Positions 23,560 to 35,119 of a DNA stretch of 64,000 bases are shown here, piece after piece; the stretch's first letter is position 1; every line of letters starts with the position of its first letter. Made by a program: the position numbers and the translations under genes. The notes beneath the pieces were generated by a model. That model saw nothing but the letters and a program-made list of their open reading frames with translations, did no database searches and was not told the DNA's origin. The stretch is from Cryptomeria japonica (lineage: Eukaryota; Streptophyta; Pinopsida; Cupressales; Cupressaceae), in the NCBI RefSeq assembly GCF_030272615.1, contig NC_081413.1, forward strand, positions 21,886,501-21,950,500, in the 5' to 3' direction.

Positions 23560-24471
23560 AAAATTTTTTTTTTTTTTTGCATGTGGCCACTTTTCTGTTC
23601 ACCATCTTGGTGCACTTACCCTAGGTTGTTCATCATGGGCACAAACCAACATCGCAAGCACCTCTGAGTGGGAAGTTTTAGGCTAGGAATTCTCTTTTTA
23701 TGCCTCCCAAAGTTTCATAACATTGAGTGCCATACCCTACCGACACGATCTCCCAAGTGCCCCGAGTCCAAATAATTGTCAAACTCTGACGGACTGTTTC
23801 TCTTAATCCATGACACATATGATCGATTTGTTTGAACCTATAGGGTCATGTGAGGCTCTTCTAAAATGGCATGTCTTAGCTTCTAATGACTCAGAGCCAT
23901 ATTCAAATGGTAGCATCTTTTTGCATGCTGCAAAAACCGTCAATCATATGCAATGCAAGGTTCCAAGATAGGCTAGAAATGATTTTGTCCATCGTCGGCA
24001 CAAAACAACATCACCAACACCTCTAAGTGGGAAGGTTTATGTTAGGAATTCTCTTTTTGTGCCTCCCAAAGCACCAAAATGTCAAGAGCCATACCCTACC
24101 AGTGCGATCTCTCAAGTGCCGAGTCCAAAAAATTGTTAAACTTTTACAGACTAATTCTCTCAATCCAAGACACATATGATCGATTTATTTGGGCCTGTAG
24201 GGTCATGTGAGGCTCTTCTACAATGGCCTATCTCAATTTATGATGAATTGAAGCCATTTTCAAATGGCATTATTTTTTTTGCCTATTGCAAAAATTGCCA
24301 GTCATATGTAATGCAACATTACAAGATAGGCTAGACTTGATTCCTTCCGTCATGGGCACAAACCAACATCACGAGCACGTTCGGGTGGGTAGGTTTACAC
24401 TAGGCATACTCCTTTAGTGCCTCCCAAAGCATCGAAACATCGAGAGCCATACCCTACCAATGCGATCTGAA
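23560..24471 (+). repeat. 359-bp tandem repeat, about 2.5 units
   Basis: The phrase catgggcacaaaccaacatc recurs with its gcacaaa word at 23639, 23998 and 24356, giving periods of 359 and 358 bp. Each unit continues with gtgggaaggttta.g.taggaattctc, tgcctcccaaag, agccataccctacc, ccgagtccaa, catatgatcgattt, gggtcatgtgaggctcttct and caagataggctaga. The third unit is cut at about 24471. There is no coding. It has the size of a plant satellite monomer, but only this short array is visible. Confidence 0.75.
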
Positions 24472-24779
24472 AGTTGCTTCACAACTTTTTTGATAATAAT
24501 GACATTTTTTTTTCAAATTGTATCTAGACTAAATCTATCACTCCTATGATTGAATAATGACCCAAATAATTCTCCATCATTATATAGTGTACAACATAGA
24601 TCTCTATGATTAGTTACATCACATAAACTCAAAACCCTTAAGATATTCAAATAATAGTCACAAAACATAGTCACATATATTCAAAATTTGCCTCTAAATG
24701 TGGAAAAATCAGCTCTTGGCTATTTAAATATTAAAAAATTATGTTAGAAATCATCTCATGGGCTAAAACACAAAATTTG
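24472..24779. other. AT-rich spacer, nothing recognised
   Basis: Between the 359-bp repeat and the transposase-like pseudogene. No inverted terminal repeat matching the far side of that gene was found by eye. Confidence 0.4.
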
Positions 24780-27700
24780 GCATTTAAATATGTGTGAATC
24801 GGGTCATACAAAAAATTAATATCAAACAATTCATCGATGATATATACAAAATTCTCAAAATCATTCTACCCTGAACTATAGAATCAATCAAGTAAGCCTT
24901 CTGGATCGGCTCTAACTCGTATTGTGTCAAGTAATGCCTCATGGTAAGATTCGTGAACTTTCCATTAAATTTTGTTATGAGGTCTACCATCATACTTAGT
25001 CAATAGAATATTTGTTGCAACAACAAGGTTGAAGAAATTAAGAATATGTCTGTGTGTTTCAAAGTCCTCTAACAACCAAGCATTAGAATTCTTGATAGTG
25101 TATCTCCTAAGCCACGTGCCTGTCATGACAATAGACCCTACTGAATACTCAATACCCTCTACGTCAATGATTGTGGTTGTCAATTTTCTCTTATGCTCAA
25201 TACAATGACACCAAAAGTAATATGTTTCTTCTTCATTGTTCTCTTCTGCAACAACTGCGTACACATGACCTGCATATTATAGAATGATAATTAATACCAA
25301 AAATAATGTTTGATGCAACAAAATGAGCCAAAAAAATTCTTGCAATAAAATTAACGAAAAAATCACCTGGTTCCACTAGGTCGGATACATGATCGAAATC
25401 AACTTATGCTTCCATTTGGTTCAATCGCAGTTATCTGGGAATTTGATAGGTATCAATGGGAACCAACAGTCTACAAGACCATTTTTCAACCCACTCTTGT
25501 GATTCACATTCTTCCTAAAAAAAATGCATACATGAAGAGAAAAAACATACAATCTATCTAGTATTCAAATTATTGGTGAACTTGCATTTGAACTTCAAAA
25601 TGAGTGCATGTCACTGGATCCTGCAACTGTACAACAAGCTTGATAGTTTTCAATGTTAGATTCAATGATCAACAAAAAATATCTATAAACCATTGACATA
25701 CCTACATTACTTGGTCCCATTGTAGATTTACACCATCGCACAATTGTTGTTGCATCTATCAACTCAGCACCACCTTCGTACTTCAATTATTCTCTAGCTA
25801 GTGATCTTTTTATGCATGCTCATGCACCATCATGCTCTCCCTTTCCATGTCTAGCCTCGAAGAAATTCCAAAACTGTTGGACACTTCTTGTCACATGCAT
25901 CCTACTCAACCAATAGAACATCCTTGCATTCTTGAATTCTAAGGTGCAATTATCTGACCATATTAAGTGTTGGTTGTATCGTATGTTTCTTTCCCTTAAA
26001 CTATCATAAAAAAATTTAAAAAATCCTTGCACAAACTCTGAGGAATGTGTACAATCGTCACTTATGAAGAAGTGATACTCTCTTACAACCTTTCTATCCT
26101 CCTTTGTGCTATCATCTGCATGCATGAATGCTATGTATAAAAATATAGAAACTTGTGTAGAGTGGTAATACATAGATTGCACTTCATTTTGAGATTTTAG
26201 TGTATAATATTCAAAAAAATCAAGCATAGAGACAATGGTAACAAGAGAAAATGTGTCCTTACATAACTTGAATTGCTCATCTAACCACCGAGCTCTATGT
26301 GTATGCATTATATACTCAAAAAGTAGTTTCTCTTGAAATGTTCTCATAAAATCAGCTACAGATATGTATTTTTTTACTAACTCACATCTCTTCAATTATT
26401 TTCCATCTTTAATGCCACACGTCACTGTCTTGTACTTTCCAAAAGAAGCTAGTTTCTTACCAATTTCATGTGTGCTATCCAAATGTAGACATCTTGGCAA
26501 ATGTTGCAAACCACCACATGTAGCACAAGAACCTTTCAAACACATTATCTTATATTAAATGCAACCATCATCTCTTTTACATAACATGCTTGAAATAAAG
26601 TTTCTTGGTGACTTAGGAGGTGGTTGTATATTGCATTCCTACAACATATCATTAGTGTGCAAAGTACAACATATATGATGATAAATATCATAGTGCATGG
26701 AAAATTCAATATGCATCCAACAACAACACATGGTGCATACATGATTAATCTTAACATAAAAAGGTTTTCCCATTTCAAAAAATCTTTGACTAATTCTTAT
26801 TTAAGGAAAATTTTCAAGGAATCTTTCATAAAATTTTGTTTGAGTCATATCCAGATAGTGTTTGGTATGTGGCTCATGATTTCTAGATCCAATTTGCCTT
26901 CTAACAACATCTCTTTGGTTAGGCAAAACCCTTGTGTTGTCATGCCAAAAAAATTCAATTAACGTTCTTAGTGCATCAACACCAACCTTGTCTTTGTAAG
27001 GTAGTCTACCTGAGAACTCCCAAAGAGAATTATTGTTAGGATCCTCTATTTTATCCAACCTCTCTAATTCTTTAGGTAATGTTTCTCTACTAATATTTAA
27101 TGACTTACTTGTTTTTCTTATCAAATGATTTTTTTTAATTTTCTTGCTCATTATGGTTGATGTAATGACACGCCGAGTAACATTAGAATGTTTAGTACAT
27201 GATTTTGAATGAATATCTTGATATGCATCAAATAGATTTCTCACAATAGTTCTTTCGCTATTATTTTCGAATGATCTTAGGCCTAGAATTCTCATTGTCT
27301 CTCTAAAATTCAAATTTTTAATCATTTCAACAATTAATTGGTATCTTGCAGTTTGATTTAAGTTTTCAAAATATTTTTTCCATATTGTTTTAACCATTCT
27401 CCTACAAGTTCGTTCATTCATTTTAGTGGGCATTGTCTTCAAAATATTCTGAACGCTATCAATTAGATACTTTGGTTTCCTAAAAATGGTTCTAGGAGGT
27501 GTTAGAATTGATGCATTACATGCATTGGGTACATTCAATTTATCAATTAGAGTCGATGTATGTTCATCATTTAATTAATTATTCAGTGTGGTCTCTTCTT
27601 CAATTGCATTAGGTTCATATGGTAAATCAAATATCACTTCTTCAATTGCATTAGATGCATTATGTTCATTTGGTAAATCAAATTGAGATATTGAGGATGA

Positions 27701-27811
27701 TGTACCTTCTTGTCCCATTGTTCTTATGTCACGTAATTTCTTCATATGATGTCCTTGTCTTTCTTTTTTAGCCTCTCATTGTTCCATCATTCCTCGCTTG
27801 TTCTTTGCCAT
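24780..27811 (-). pseudogene. Transposase-like gene, unassigned DDE-type family, with intron
   Basis: ATG at 27811 opens MAKNKRGMMEQ. One reading frame then continues to about 25600, broken only by stops (nine by my count). The N-terminal third is basic and helical. A Cys/His-rich segment CLKGSCATCGGLQHLPRC follows (about 26500). The core has YHFFISDDCTHSSEFVQ (about 26050), LIWSDNCTLEFKNARMFYWL (about 25930) and FFEARHGKGEHDGA (about 25840). This acidic series, with its S-D-x-C-x2-x-F-K and H-G-K-G-x2-D-G motifs, resembles DDE-type transposase-like proteins of plants and animals. A spliceable intron at 25270-25366 precedes a C-terminal exon (HVYAVVAEENNEEE...). I cannot name the superfamily. 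Confidence 0.65.
25270..25366 (-). other. Probable 97-bp intron in transposase-like pseudogene
   Basis: On the minus strand the boundaries read GAACCAG/GTGATTTTTTCG and AATATGCAG/GTCATGTG. Removing the 97 bp joins DLVEP-G-HVYAVVAEE in frame. The canonical GT and AG ends and the reading across the join support a spliceosomal intron. Confidence 0.55.
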
Positions 27812-28265
27812 CATTAATACTGGTTGTCCTAAATAGAATCATTTTACATTTATATGTAAACATAAGTTCTTAAACAATCAAATAAACATAAAATCGAGTA
27901 TTATCATTGCTTTTTTGAATCAAAACTATTAAATAGTCACAATAACATTGACCATAACTAATAAGAACAACAATTCAATCATTTGAAATCATGCAAAACA
28001 AAAAAATAACTACTTCCACGTATAAAACAATTACAGAAGTGCCGAAATAGTTGCAGTGGAACCTTAAACAACCTCAAAAATTTATTTTGAGATTGTTGAG
28101 GCTATTGGGCAACTAAAACTATGTCCCAGAACTGTGTGCGTGGTATTTTTAGTAACGCCATATGCACTCTTAGCCCTAAAAATGTTGAGCAAGACAACAT
28201 TAATGTTCCTAGCACCCCGTGCACGCTTTTAACTTAGCAAAACCCTGTATGCACTTATTGTAGTA
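27812..28265. other. AT-rich spacer upstream of transposase-like gene
   Basis: It should contain the promoter and end of the transposon, if the gene was on one. No terminal inverted repeat or target duplication could be recognised. Confidence 0.35.
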
Positions 28266-28551
28266 AATAAAATGGGAAGGAAGGGAAGGAAGGAGATGGT
28301 GGGAAGGAGAGGGAGGGATGGAGAGAGAGATGGGGAGGGAGCGGGAGGAGTAGGGGAGAGACAGTGAGGGAGAGGGGGAGAGACGGAGAGAGGGGGAGAG
28401 ATAGCTCGAGGGGGAGAGAGGATAGAAAAGGGGGAGGGAAAGGGAGAGGGAGGGAGAGAAAGGGGGAGAGGGAAATAGAGAGGGGGAAAGAGAGAGGAGG
28501 TAGAGAGAGGATGGAAAATAAAGACAAGGGGGGTGGGAGACAGGATGCAAA

Positions 28552-28556
<5 letters not shown>
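28266..28556 (+). repeat. 290-bp polypurine tract (GGGAGA-rich)
   Basis: Almost pure G and A on the plus strand, with scattered t and c, built from ggaagg, gggaga and gggagg words. The long minus-strand frames here are Ser/Pro/Leu runs from CTC, CCC and TCT codons, not proteins. Such mirror-like purine tracts can adopt triplex structures. Confidence 0.8.

Positions 28557-28595
<39 letters not shown>
28555..28595 (+). repeat. (GA)n microsatellite
   Basis: About 20 perfect GA dinucleotides at the right edge of the polypurine tract. Confidence 0.95.
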
Positions 28596-28598
<3 letters not shown>

Positions 28599-28619
28599 GG
28601 GAGATAAAGGGAGAGAATG

Positions 28620-29790
28620 CTGGTCATATTGTGTCCTATGACCCCTTAGGACACCATATGACCCCTTATGACACCATAAGGTGTCACTACGGGATGTATG
28701 TTGTCCTTAGGGGTCATGTGGTATCTTGTGACCCCTTAGGACACCATATGACCCCTTAAGTATCGTTATCGGTCATATTGTGTTGTACGACCCCTTAGGT
28801 GTCATTAGAGGTCATATCATGTCCTAAGGGGTCATGTGGTATCTTGTGACCCCTTAGGACACCATATGAACCCTCAAGTGTCGTTAGAGGTCATATCATA
28901 TCATAAGGGGTCATGTGGTATCCTGTGACCCCTTAGGACACCATATGACCCCTTAGATGTCATTATGGGTCATATTGTAATCTAGTCATATGATCCCTTA
29001 GGTGTCATTAGAGGTCATAACGTGTCCTAAGGGCTCATGTGGTATCCTATGACCTCTTCGGTGTCGTTATGGGTCATATTGTATTTTAAGGGGTCATATT
29101 GTGTCATATGACCGCTTAGGATACCATATGACCCCTTAGGTGTTGTTAGAGGTCATATCGTCTCCTAAGGGATCATGTGGTATCATGTGACCCCTTAGGA
29201 CACCATATGACCACTTAGGTGTCATTATGGGTCATATTGTATTCTAAGGGATCATATTGTGTCGTATGATGACTTAGGATACCATATGACCCCTTAGGTC
29301 TTGTTGGAGGTCATAATGTGTCCTAAGGGGTCATATAGTGTCCTGTGACCCTTAGAACACCATATGATCCCTTAGGTGTCTTTATGGGTCATATTATATT
29401 CTAAAGGTTATAATGTGTCGTATGACCCCTTAGGATACCATATGACCACTTAGGTGTCGTTATGGGTAATATTGTATTATAAAGGGTCATAATGTTTCAT
29501 ATGACCCCTTAGGATACCATATGACCACTTAGGTGTTGTTAGAGGTCTATCGTGTCCTAAGCGGTCATACGGTGTCCTATGACCCCTTAGGACACCATAT
29601 GACCCCTTAGGTGTCATTATGGGTCATGTAATGTGTCCTTAGGGGTCATGTTGTGTCTTATGACCCCTTAAGACACCATATTACCCCTTATGACACCATA
29701 TGGTGTCGCTATGGGTCATACCATATGGTGTCATTATGGGTCGTATGGTGTCCTATGACCGCTTAGGACACCATATGACCCCTTAGGTGT
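28620..29790 (+). repeat. Dyad-rich minisatellite, basic unit about 79 bp
   Basis: The words TATGACCCCTTAGG and CCTAAGGGGTCAT alternate in opposite orientation through 1.2 kb, joined by acaccat, ggtgtcgtta and gaggtcatatcgtg. One clean unit runs from gaccccttaggac at 28848 to the same word at 28927, a period of 79 bp. Other spacings reach about 120 bp where a half-unit is added. Every unit can fold on itself. No coding. Confidence 0.85.
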
Positions 29791-29849
29791 CGAATTGTGT
29801 AAGCATTATAGGCGCTGCTTTTTATATTTTAATAATGGTTCATCTTGCC

Positions 29850-29921
29850 ACCTCATGACATTGTATGACCCCTTAGGACATGATATGCTCCTAAAGGGTC
29901 ATGTGGTGTTACGTACCTGGT

Positions 29922-29969
<48 letters not shown>

Positions 29970-30334
29970 GGGAGGAAATGAGTAAGGGAGGAAGAGAGAG
30001 GGATAATAAAGGGAGTGAGGGAGATGGGAGGAGAGGAAGAGATGTCACATGATGTTGTTAGGGGTCACGTGGGGTCCTAATTGAGCCATTCATGTGTTAA
30101 AACACCATATGACCTCTTAAAACATCATTTGACACCTTGAGATATCATACATGGCCTGAAGAGGCCATATGGCATCATTGGGGGTCATGTAGGGTCATAA
30201 TGGGTCCGCACATGCGTTAGAACATCATATGATCCCTTAGGACATTATTTGACCCCTTAGGACATCATATGGTCTTAAGAGATCATATGTGTGCTAAGGG
30301 ACCTTACATGATGTCATTAGGTGTTATGTGGGGT

Positions 30335-30338
<4 letters not shown>
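29850..30338 (+). repeat. Diverged minisatellite continuation around (GA)n
   Basis: The same ccccttaggacat and aaggggtcat words continue in degraded form on both sides of a second (GA)21 run at 29925-29966 and a short purine tract (29967-30042). The module order of GA run, purine tract and dyad repeat repeats the order at 28266-28640. Confidence 0.7.

Positions 30339-30369
<31 letters not shown>
30339..30369 (+). repeat. (AG)n microsatellite
   Basis: About 15 AG dinucleotides, the third such run in the block. It is preceded by gtgttatgtggggtcctc, similar to the lead-in of the second run. Confidence 0.9.
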
Positions 30370-30371
<2 letters not shown>

Positions 30372-30625
30372 TACAATGTACAACATGATATCAAAAGACA
30401 ATATATATCAATATACATGTACATACACATATACATATAATACACATAATTTATTAAAAGACAATACACATACATACATATTATATATATTGTACATGTA
30501 TATATTATGAATGTACGTATATGTATACATATGTCATACACATATTATATATACATACAATATCTACATATTTTACATATTAAACGTATACATGTATGTA
30601 TGCACACACACACATTTTAAACACA
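30370..30625 (+). repeat. (TACA/CATA)n low-complexity tract
   Basis: Tracts of acatacacatatacat, tatata and a final acacacacac near 30605. The frames on both strands that cross it are artefacts of the repeat. Confidence 0.8.
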
Positions 30626-31620
30626 CACATTAATATTTTTATAATGGATCTTCAAAGGAAGAACTGCATACTTGTTGTTTTAGCTTTAAAACAGTGTATG
30701 TGCTTCTTATTGAAAAAATACCTCATAAGCGGTTTTATAAAAAAATAACCGTACACGGTCTTTATAAAAAAGAAATCTTGTACTCACTTTTGACTTTTTA
30801 GGCTTGTGAATACACTTGGATGACAAAGATGCAGGTTGGAAGTTTAATTTCCCTCCAATTCCCTCATTTTTGATGTATTTTTTTTTATCAACTTGGTTTC
30901 TTGACTTTGCCATCATCAGGTTTACACTTCATCAAGTGGGTATTTCTAAAATTCCCACCATATTTTCTCCCATCTTCTAAGCTTTCTAACCATATAATTT
31001 TTTTAAAATTTGAACAACAACAACATTATTATTGAATTTCTTTTACCATTGTCTCCATAGTTCTCAGAGACATACGTGTACCATTTTTTTAATAACTTTT
31101 GATGTACGTATCAAAATTGAAATTTTTTTTTAATTATAGTTCACTTTATTCTTTATAATTTTTTTTTAAAAAATTACATTTTTGATTGTTTTGGTGCAAG
31201 TTATGTTTCATGCACGAATAGGTACCTGATTTTCAGGATGTGCTCGAATGGAAAAATCATAAAAAAGAAATACTCAACAAAAAATTAAAAAATAATACAC
31301 AACTTATAATTCTCACTCTTAATTATCTTTCTACCAAAGGATTTGTCAAAATAGTAAATCTAAGTATGACTTTTTTGATGTGCACGTCACACACTATGTC
31401 TTGTTTTTAGAAAAAAATGGGGTCTATTTTTAGTGCGTGAAATATTTGACCCCCTTAATCTTATCCAATTTTGAAAAAAAAATAGTAATTTGGAAACTAG
31501 ATTCAGAGTACTACAATATTTGTTCTTTGATTATCTTTATATCTTGAGTGGATGACTCTCAACTTTCTCCTCCAATTTCAAGTTTACCTGATTTCAGAAA
31601 AAAAAAAAAGAAAAGGAAAA
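30626..31620. other. Non-coding spacer, nothing recognised
   Basis: AT-rich with several T and A runs. No motif, ORF or repeat boundary that I can support. Confidence 0.4.
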
Positions 31621-31630
31621 CGGTGTCCAC

Positions 31631-32251
31631 CTATACCTCTTTTTTCGACACCATCTTTGTGTAATTATCCATAGGTTGGAATTGTTCAGAACAAAAATAA
31701 TCAACACAAAAATCTCCATGCCTCACCATAGGGTGGTATATAATATGATTAATAATTATAATTTTACCATGATGAGGAAATTTGAAACATTTATGAACAA
31801 TAGAAGTGATCACTTTCATGGAAGAGAGCCAATGATGTCCCAACTTCACACAAAATTGATCGAATCTAGGAATAATAGCAAAGACAACATCTAAACATTT
31901 AGTGCCAACATTAACCATGCAATTCAGATCAGTAAGAAGCCCTCAAGAATGTATGCCTCTGATTTTCACAGTAATGTAAAGTGGGCCATCGGGTGCTTCA
32001 ATAGTCTCACTAGAATAAAATGTGATGCATAAGTCTTTAGGAGGTTAGGGTTTATAAATAAGGTTCACCATATTATTAGACTCAAGGATAAGGTCATCGG
32101 GAGAGAAGGCAATATGATCAGTCTCAATCACATTAGTGGAATGGGAAGGTAAATGATAAGTGAAAATTTGAAGATTTTGATTAGGAGGAGCTACTAATTT
32201 ATTTCCTTTATCATTCACACTAGCCACAGATATGGTATTGTTATCAATCAA
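31631..32251 (-). pseudogene. Gypsy-like protease region relic
   Basis: The frame at 32251-32045 (IDNNTISVASVNDKGNKLVA...) is a linker. After a stop come GLLTDLNCMVNVGTKCLDVV, then FAIIPRFDQFCVKLGHHWLS and VDYFCSEQFQPM. The last two blocks align with FAIIPSSEQFHVKLGYPWLS and IDYFWPKQFQ of the fragment at 20294. No catalytic Asp-Ser/Thr-Gly is visible. The function of an aspartic protease is inferred from position and fold-like sequence only. Confidence 0.6.
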
Positions 32252-32259
32252 GTCTTAAA

Positions 32260-33649
32260 TTTTACTTCTCAAGGAATAACACTTTTTATTTTCATGACCA
32301 AGTTAATGGTGGTATTGGTAAAAAACTTTGGAATCAAAGGAAGGTGACAAAGGCTTAGTTGTATCAATTGGTTTGGGGAAACTTTAACACATTCCTTTGT
32401 AACAGTTGTTCCATAATACTATGCAAGGATTCATTAAGATGAGTGAATTATTTTCTAAAGTATTTGGACAAAGGAGGCACGCCTGTTGTGGTTGCTACTA
32501 ATGTTGTTGTTGTCATTAAATCTGATGAATCCCTTATTCGGTTTGAACTTCACAAAAGGTTGTTGAGAACTTTCACTTTTATCATTCGAAGCCACTGAAA
32601 AGGATTGTTCCAATTGACTCACGGTAAGTTGATAATTGTGAAGTACAGTGCACAACTGCATAAAGGAAGTAAACTCAGAAAAGAGAAGTTTATCTCTAAT
32701 ATCTTTTTCCAAATTAGCACTAAAAATATTTTTAATATCTTGATCAGGCACAGGAAAAGAAATTTGAGAATACAAATGTTTATATCTACCAATAAAATCG
32801 GTCACTTTTTGTTTAACACTTTATTTACAATGCATCAAATTAGTCAAAGTAATCTTAGGACCAATATTATTGTTAAACTTTTGAATGAAAGCATTATCCA
32901 ATTGTTGAAAGAAGTAATAGAATGAGGAGGAAAAGAACAATACCATTGCAAAGCTTTATCCCCTGGTGTTCTAGTAAACAATTTAGCTAAAAGTCTTTGG
33001 TCATGAACAAAGTCACTACACAAAGTTTGGAATATTTTAACATGAGTCAAGGGACAACTTTTCCATTATAAATCTCCAATTAAGGGACTTCCACATGTTT
33101 AGGAGGGACAACACAAAAAATGGCATTAGATAATGGGCTCTCTACATCAAATGTGGGCACATTATACTTAGATTGATTCATGGAAGCTAGTTGTTGTTGT
33201 AAGGAAGACACTATTTGGGCTAGACTATTGATGGTAGCTTCAGTAGATGAATTGAAATTGCAAATGTTGGATTGAGAAGGAGGAGTAAAATTGTTGTATT
33301 AAGGAAAGAGTTGAGAATAAGGAGGGATATCGTTGTAAGAAGGTGGGGGTTGAGAATAAGGAGGTGGAACACTATGATAGGTAGGTATGGAAGAAGAGTG
33401 GGTAAAAAATGGAAGACTCATAGGAGGGATGAAATAATTATGATTAGAGGAGTTTCCCCCTTGACTAACACTTGTAGGTATGACATTTTATGTAGTGGTA
33501 GCCATGATCGTGGATGTAAAAGTGGGAACATGACATGAGTTATCCAAATTAGGCTCCATCTCCTCGGTAATTAAACATTGGGAAGCCTTAATTCTACAAG
33601 TTCTTCTCATGGGAATATTATAGGTTGGACTAATATTAGTAAAATTCAT
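32260..33649 (-). pseudogene. Gypsy-like gag relic
   Basis: ATG at 33649 opens MNFTNISPTYNIPMRRTCR. A Pro/Tyr-rich stretch follows (about 33500-33290), then STEATINSLAQIVSSLQQQL, a short heptad-like helix. The capsid-like core has LFTRTPGDKALQWYCSFPPH (about 32960) and, after a frame change, TDFIGRYKHLYSQISFPVPD with RDKLLFSEFTSFMQL. This matches the retrotransposon gag family (GxAxxWY, then F...F..RY). A degraded finger, roughly YHH-LGH-C, is near 32300 and is followed by LIDNNTI. Several stops and at least one frameshift prevent translation. Confidence 0.75.
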
Positions 33650-33789
33650 GCACTACGGGAGGGAAATTGGAAATTTGAATCTAATTTTGAAACTTGCAAA
33701 AAATAACTCAATAATACAAAATTCTAGAACAATGATTATTCAATTAAAAAAGAAAATTTATTGGAAAGATAAAAACAATTGTAAAAAAT

Positions 33790-34520
33790 TATGCAACCCA
33801 CAAATAAATTTTAATTTAAAAATTAGGGCCTTGTGAAAATAACCTCTTAATTTTAAAATTTAAATTTAAAATTATCCACAAGAAATTTAAATTTATAATT
33901 AGGGCTTTGTAAAAAGAACCTCTTACTTTTAAAATTTAAAATTAGATGTAATGTTGAAATTTGAGAATTGAAGTAATTAATTTAATAATTAGGGTTCTTT
34001 TAATTAACCACTTAAATTTTAAAATTTAAATTTGAAATTGTCCACAAGAGATTTTAAAATTAGGTCTTGTAAAAAGAACCTCTTAATTTTAAAATTTAAA
34101 TTTGAAATTAGATCTAAGGTTGAAATTTGGAAATTGAAATAATTATTGCAAAATTGGGAAATGCACAAGATTAATTTAATATTAAAAATTAGGGTTCTCT
34201 TAGTTAACTACTTAATTTTAAAATTTAAATTTGAAATTAGATCTAATATTGCAATTTTGAATTTGAAACAAATTTGAAATGAGAAATTCAAAATTTAAAC
34301 AACCCACAAGCTCAATTTTTAAAAGTTTTAAAATTAGGTTTTTGAAAATTAACCTCTTAATTTTAAAACTTGAATTTGAAATTTGACTTGTAGGCAAAAA
34401 ATTGAAGTTTTCAATTGAAAGCCACTCATATGTGAAATAATTTATCCAAATTAAGAAATCCACAAGCTCAATTTTAAGATTAAAAATTAGGGTTTTGTTG
34501 AATTTAACCTCTAAATTTTA
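33790..34520 (-). repeat. AT-rich leader repeats of gypsy-like element
   Basis: The phrase acctcttaattttaaaattt recurs at about 33842, 33919, 34001, 34079, 34209, 34352 and 34507. Early spacing is near 78-82 bp and later spacing 130-155 bp, each followed by aaattaggg..tt and ccacaag words. It sits just upstream of the gag start on the element strand, where an untranslated leader is expected. Confidence 0.65.
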
Positions 34521-34600
34521 AAAAGTTTCAAAGAAATCAAACTTTTAAATAAAAATTTGAATTTTAAATTGCATCCACACTCAGATCTAAGAACAAAAAT

Positions 34601-35119
34601 TAGAATTAAGGGTGTAGGGAGTTGGGTTGACCGAAATGTAATGTGAAAAAATTATTTACGATTTCCACGCAAGACAAATGAAAACCCTTAATTTTTCACT
34701 GGGAAAACATTACATTCATAAGAAGAAAGGGAATCAACTAGATTCAGATAAAGACTAAATATTGAATGGATTTGGGTTAATTAAATATATTTATAAATAT
34801 TCCTTATCAAAATAAGCCTCATAAAGAATTCTTATAACCATCTTTGGATTTTTGACTAAAAACATACTGCATTACCCTATGAAAACCTATCATAATTGTC
34901 ATAACCTTTAGTAGGCCAGTCTTAAACAACACATTAAGCATTGACCGGTGGCCCATTCCTTTGAGTTAGACATTTCATTATTGTTCGTTCCGTTCAAATA
35001 AACTTCACCGTTAACTTTCAAATTCAAAATGTTCCCGCCAAGAAGTTTCACCGTACGCAATAGACATATTTCCATCTACCTCCATTTTTATTTGCAGCGT
35101 ACTCCATGCCTGTGCAGAC
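34601..35119. other. Spacer between gypsy-like relic and PPR relic
   Basis: No ORF. The last 150 bp (from about 34980) are less AT-rich, with tccgttc and ccgttaac words resembling the region upstream of the PPR relic near 48750 on the other strand. It may be the 5' flank of the same duplicated gene family. Confidence 0.35.

Larger units (their letters stand above)
31621..34600 (-). mobile_element. Ty3/gypsy-like element relic, gag to protease
   Basis: On the minus strand it reads: an AT-rich repetitive leader (34520-33790), a gag start at 33649, gag core, zinc-finger-like segment, protease-like region, and then it stops at about 31631 with no reverse transcriptase. The protease-like block is clearly homologous to that at 20.3 kb, so both are copies of one pol-less or 3'-truncated family. 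No LTR was found at either end. Confidence 0.7.

Noticed and set aside
25515-25550. A 36-bp intron (GTATGT...TTTTAG) in the transposase-like gene
   Set aside because: Too short to be spliced in plants, and joining the ends does not restore the frame. The acceptor may be real, with the donor side deleted.
28209-28627. Three long minus-strand frames rich in Ser, Pro and Leu
   Set aside because: They are translations of the GGGAGA polypurine tract read on the opposite strand, and all three frames are open for the same reason.
30317-30541. Tyr/Cys/Ile-rich frames in both strands
   Set aside because: Produced by the AG and TACA microsatellites.
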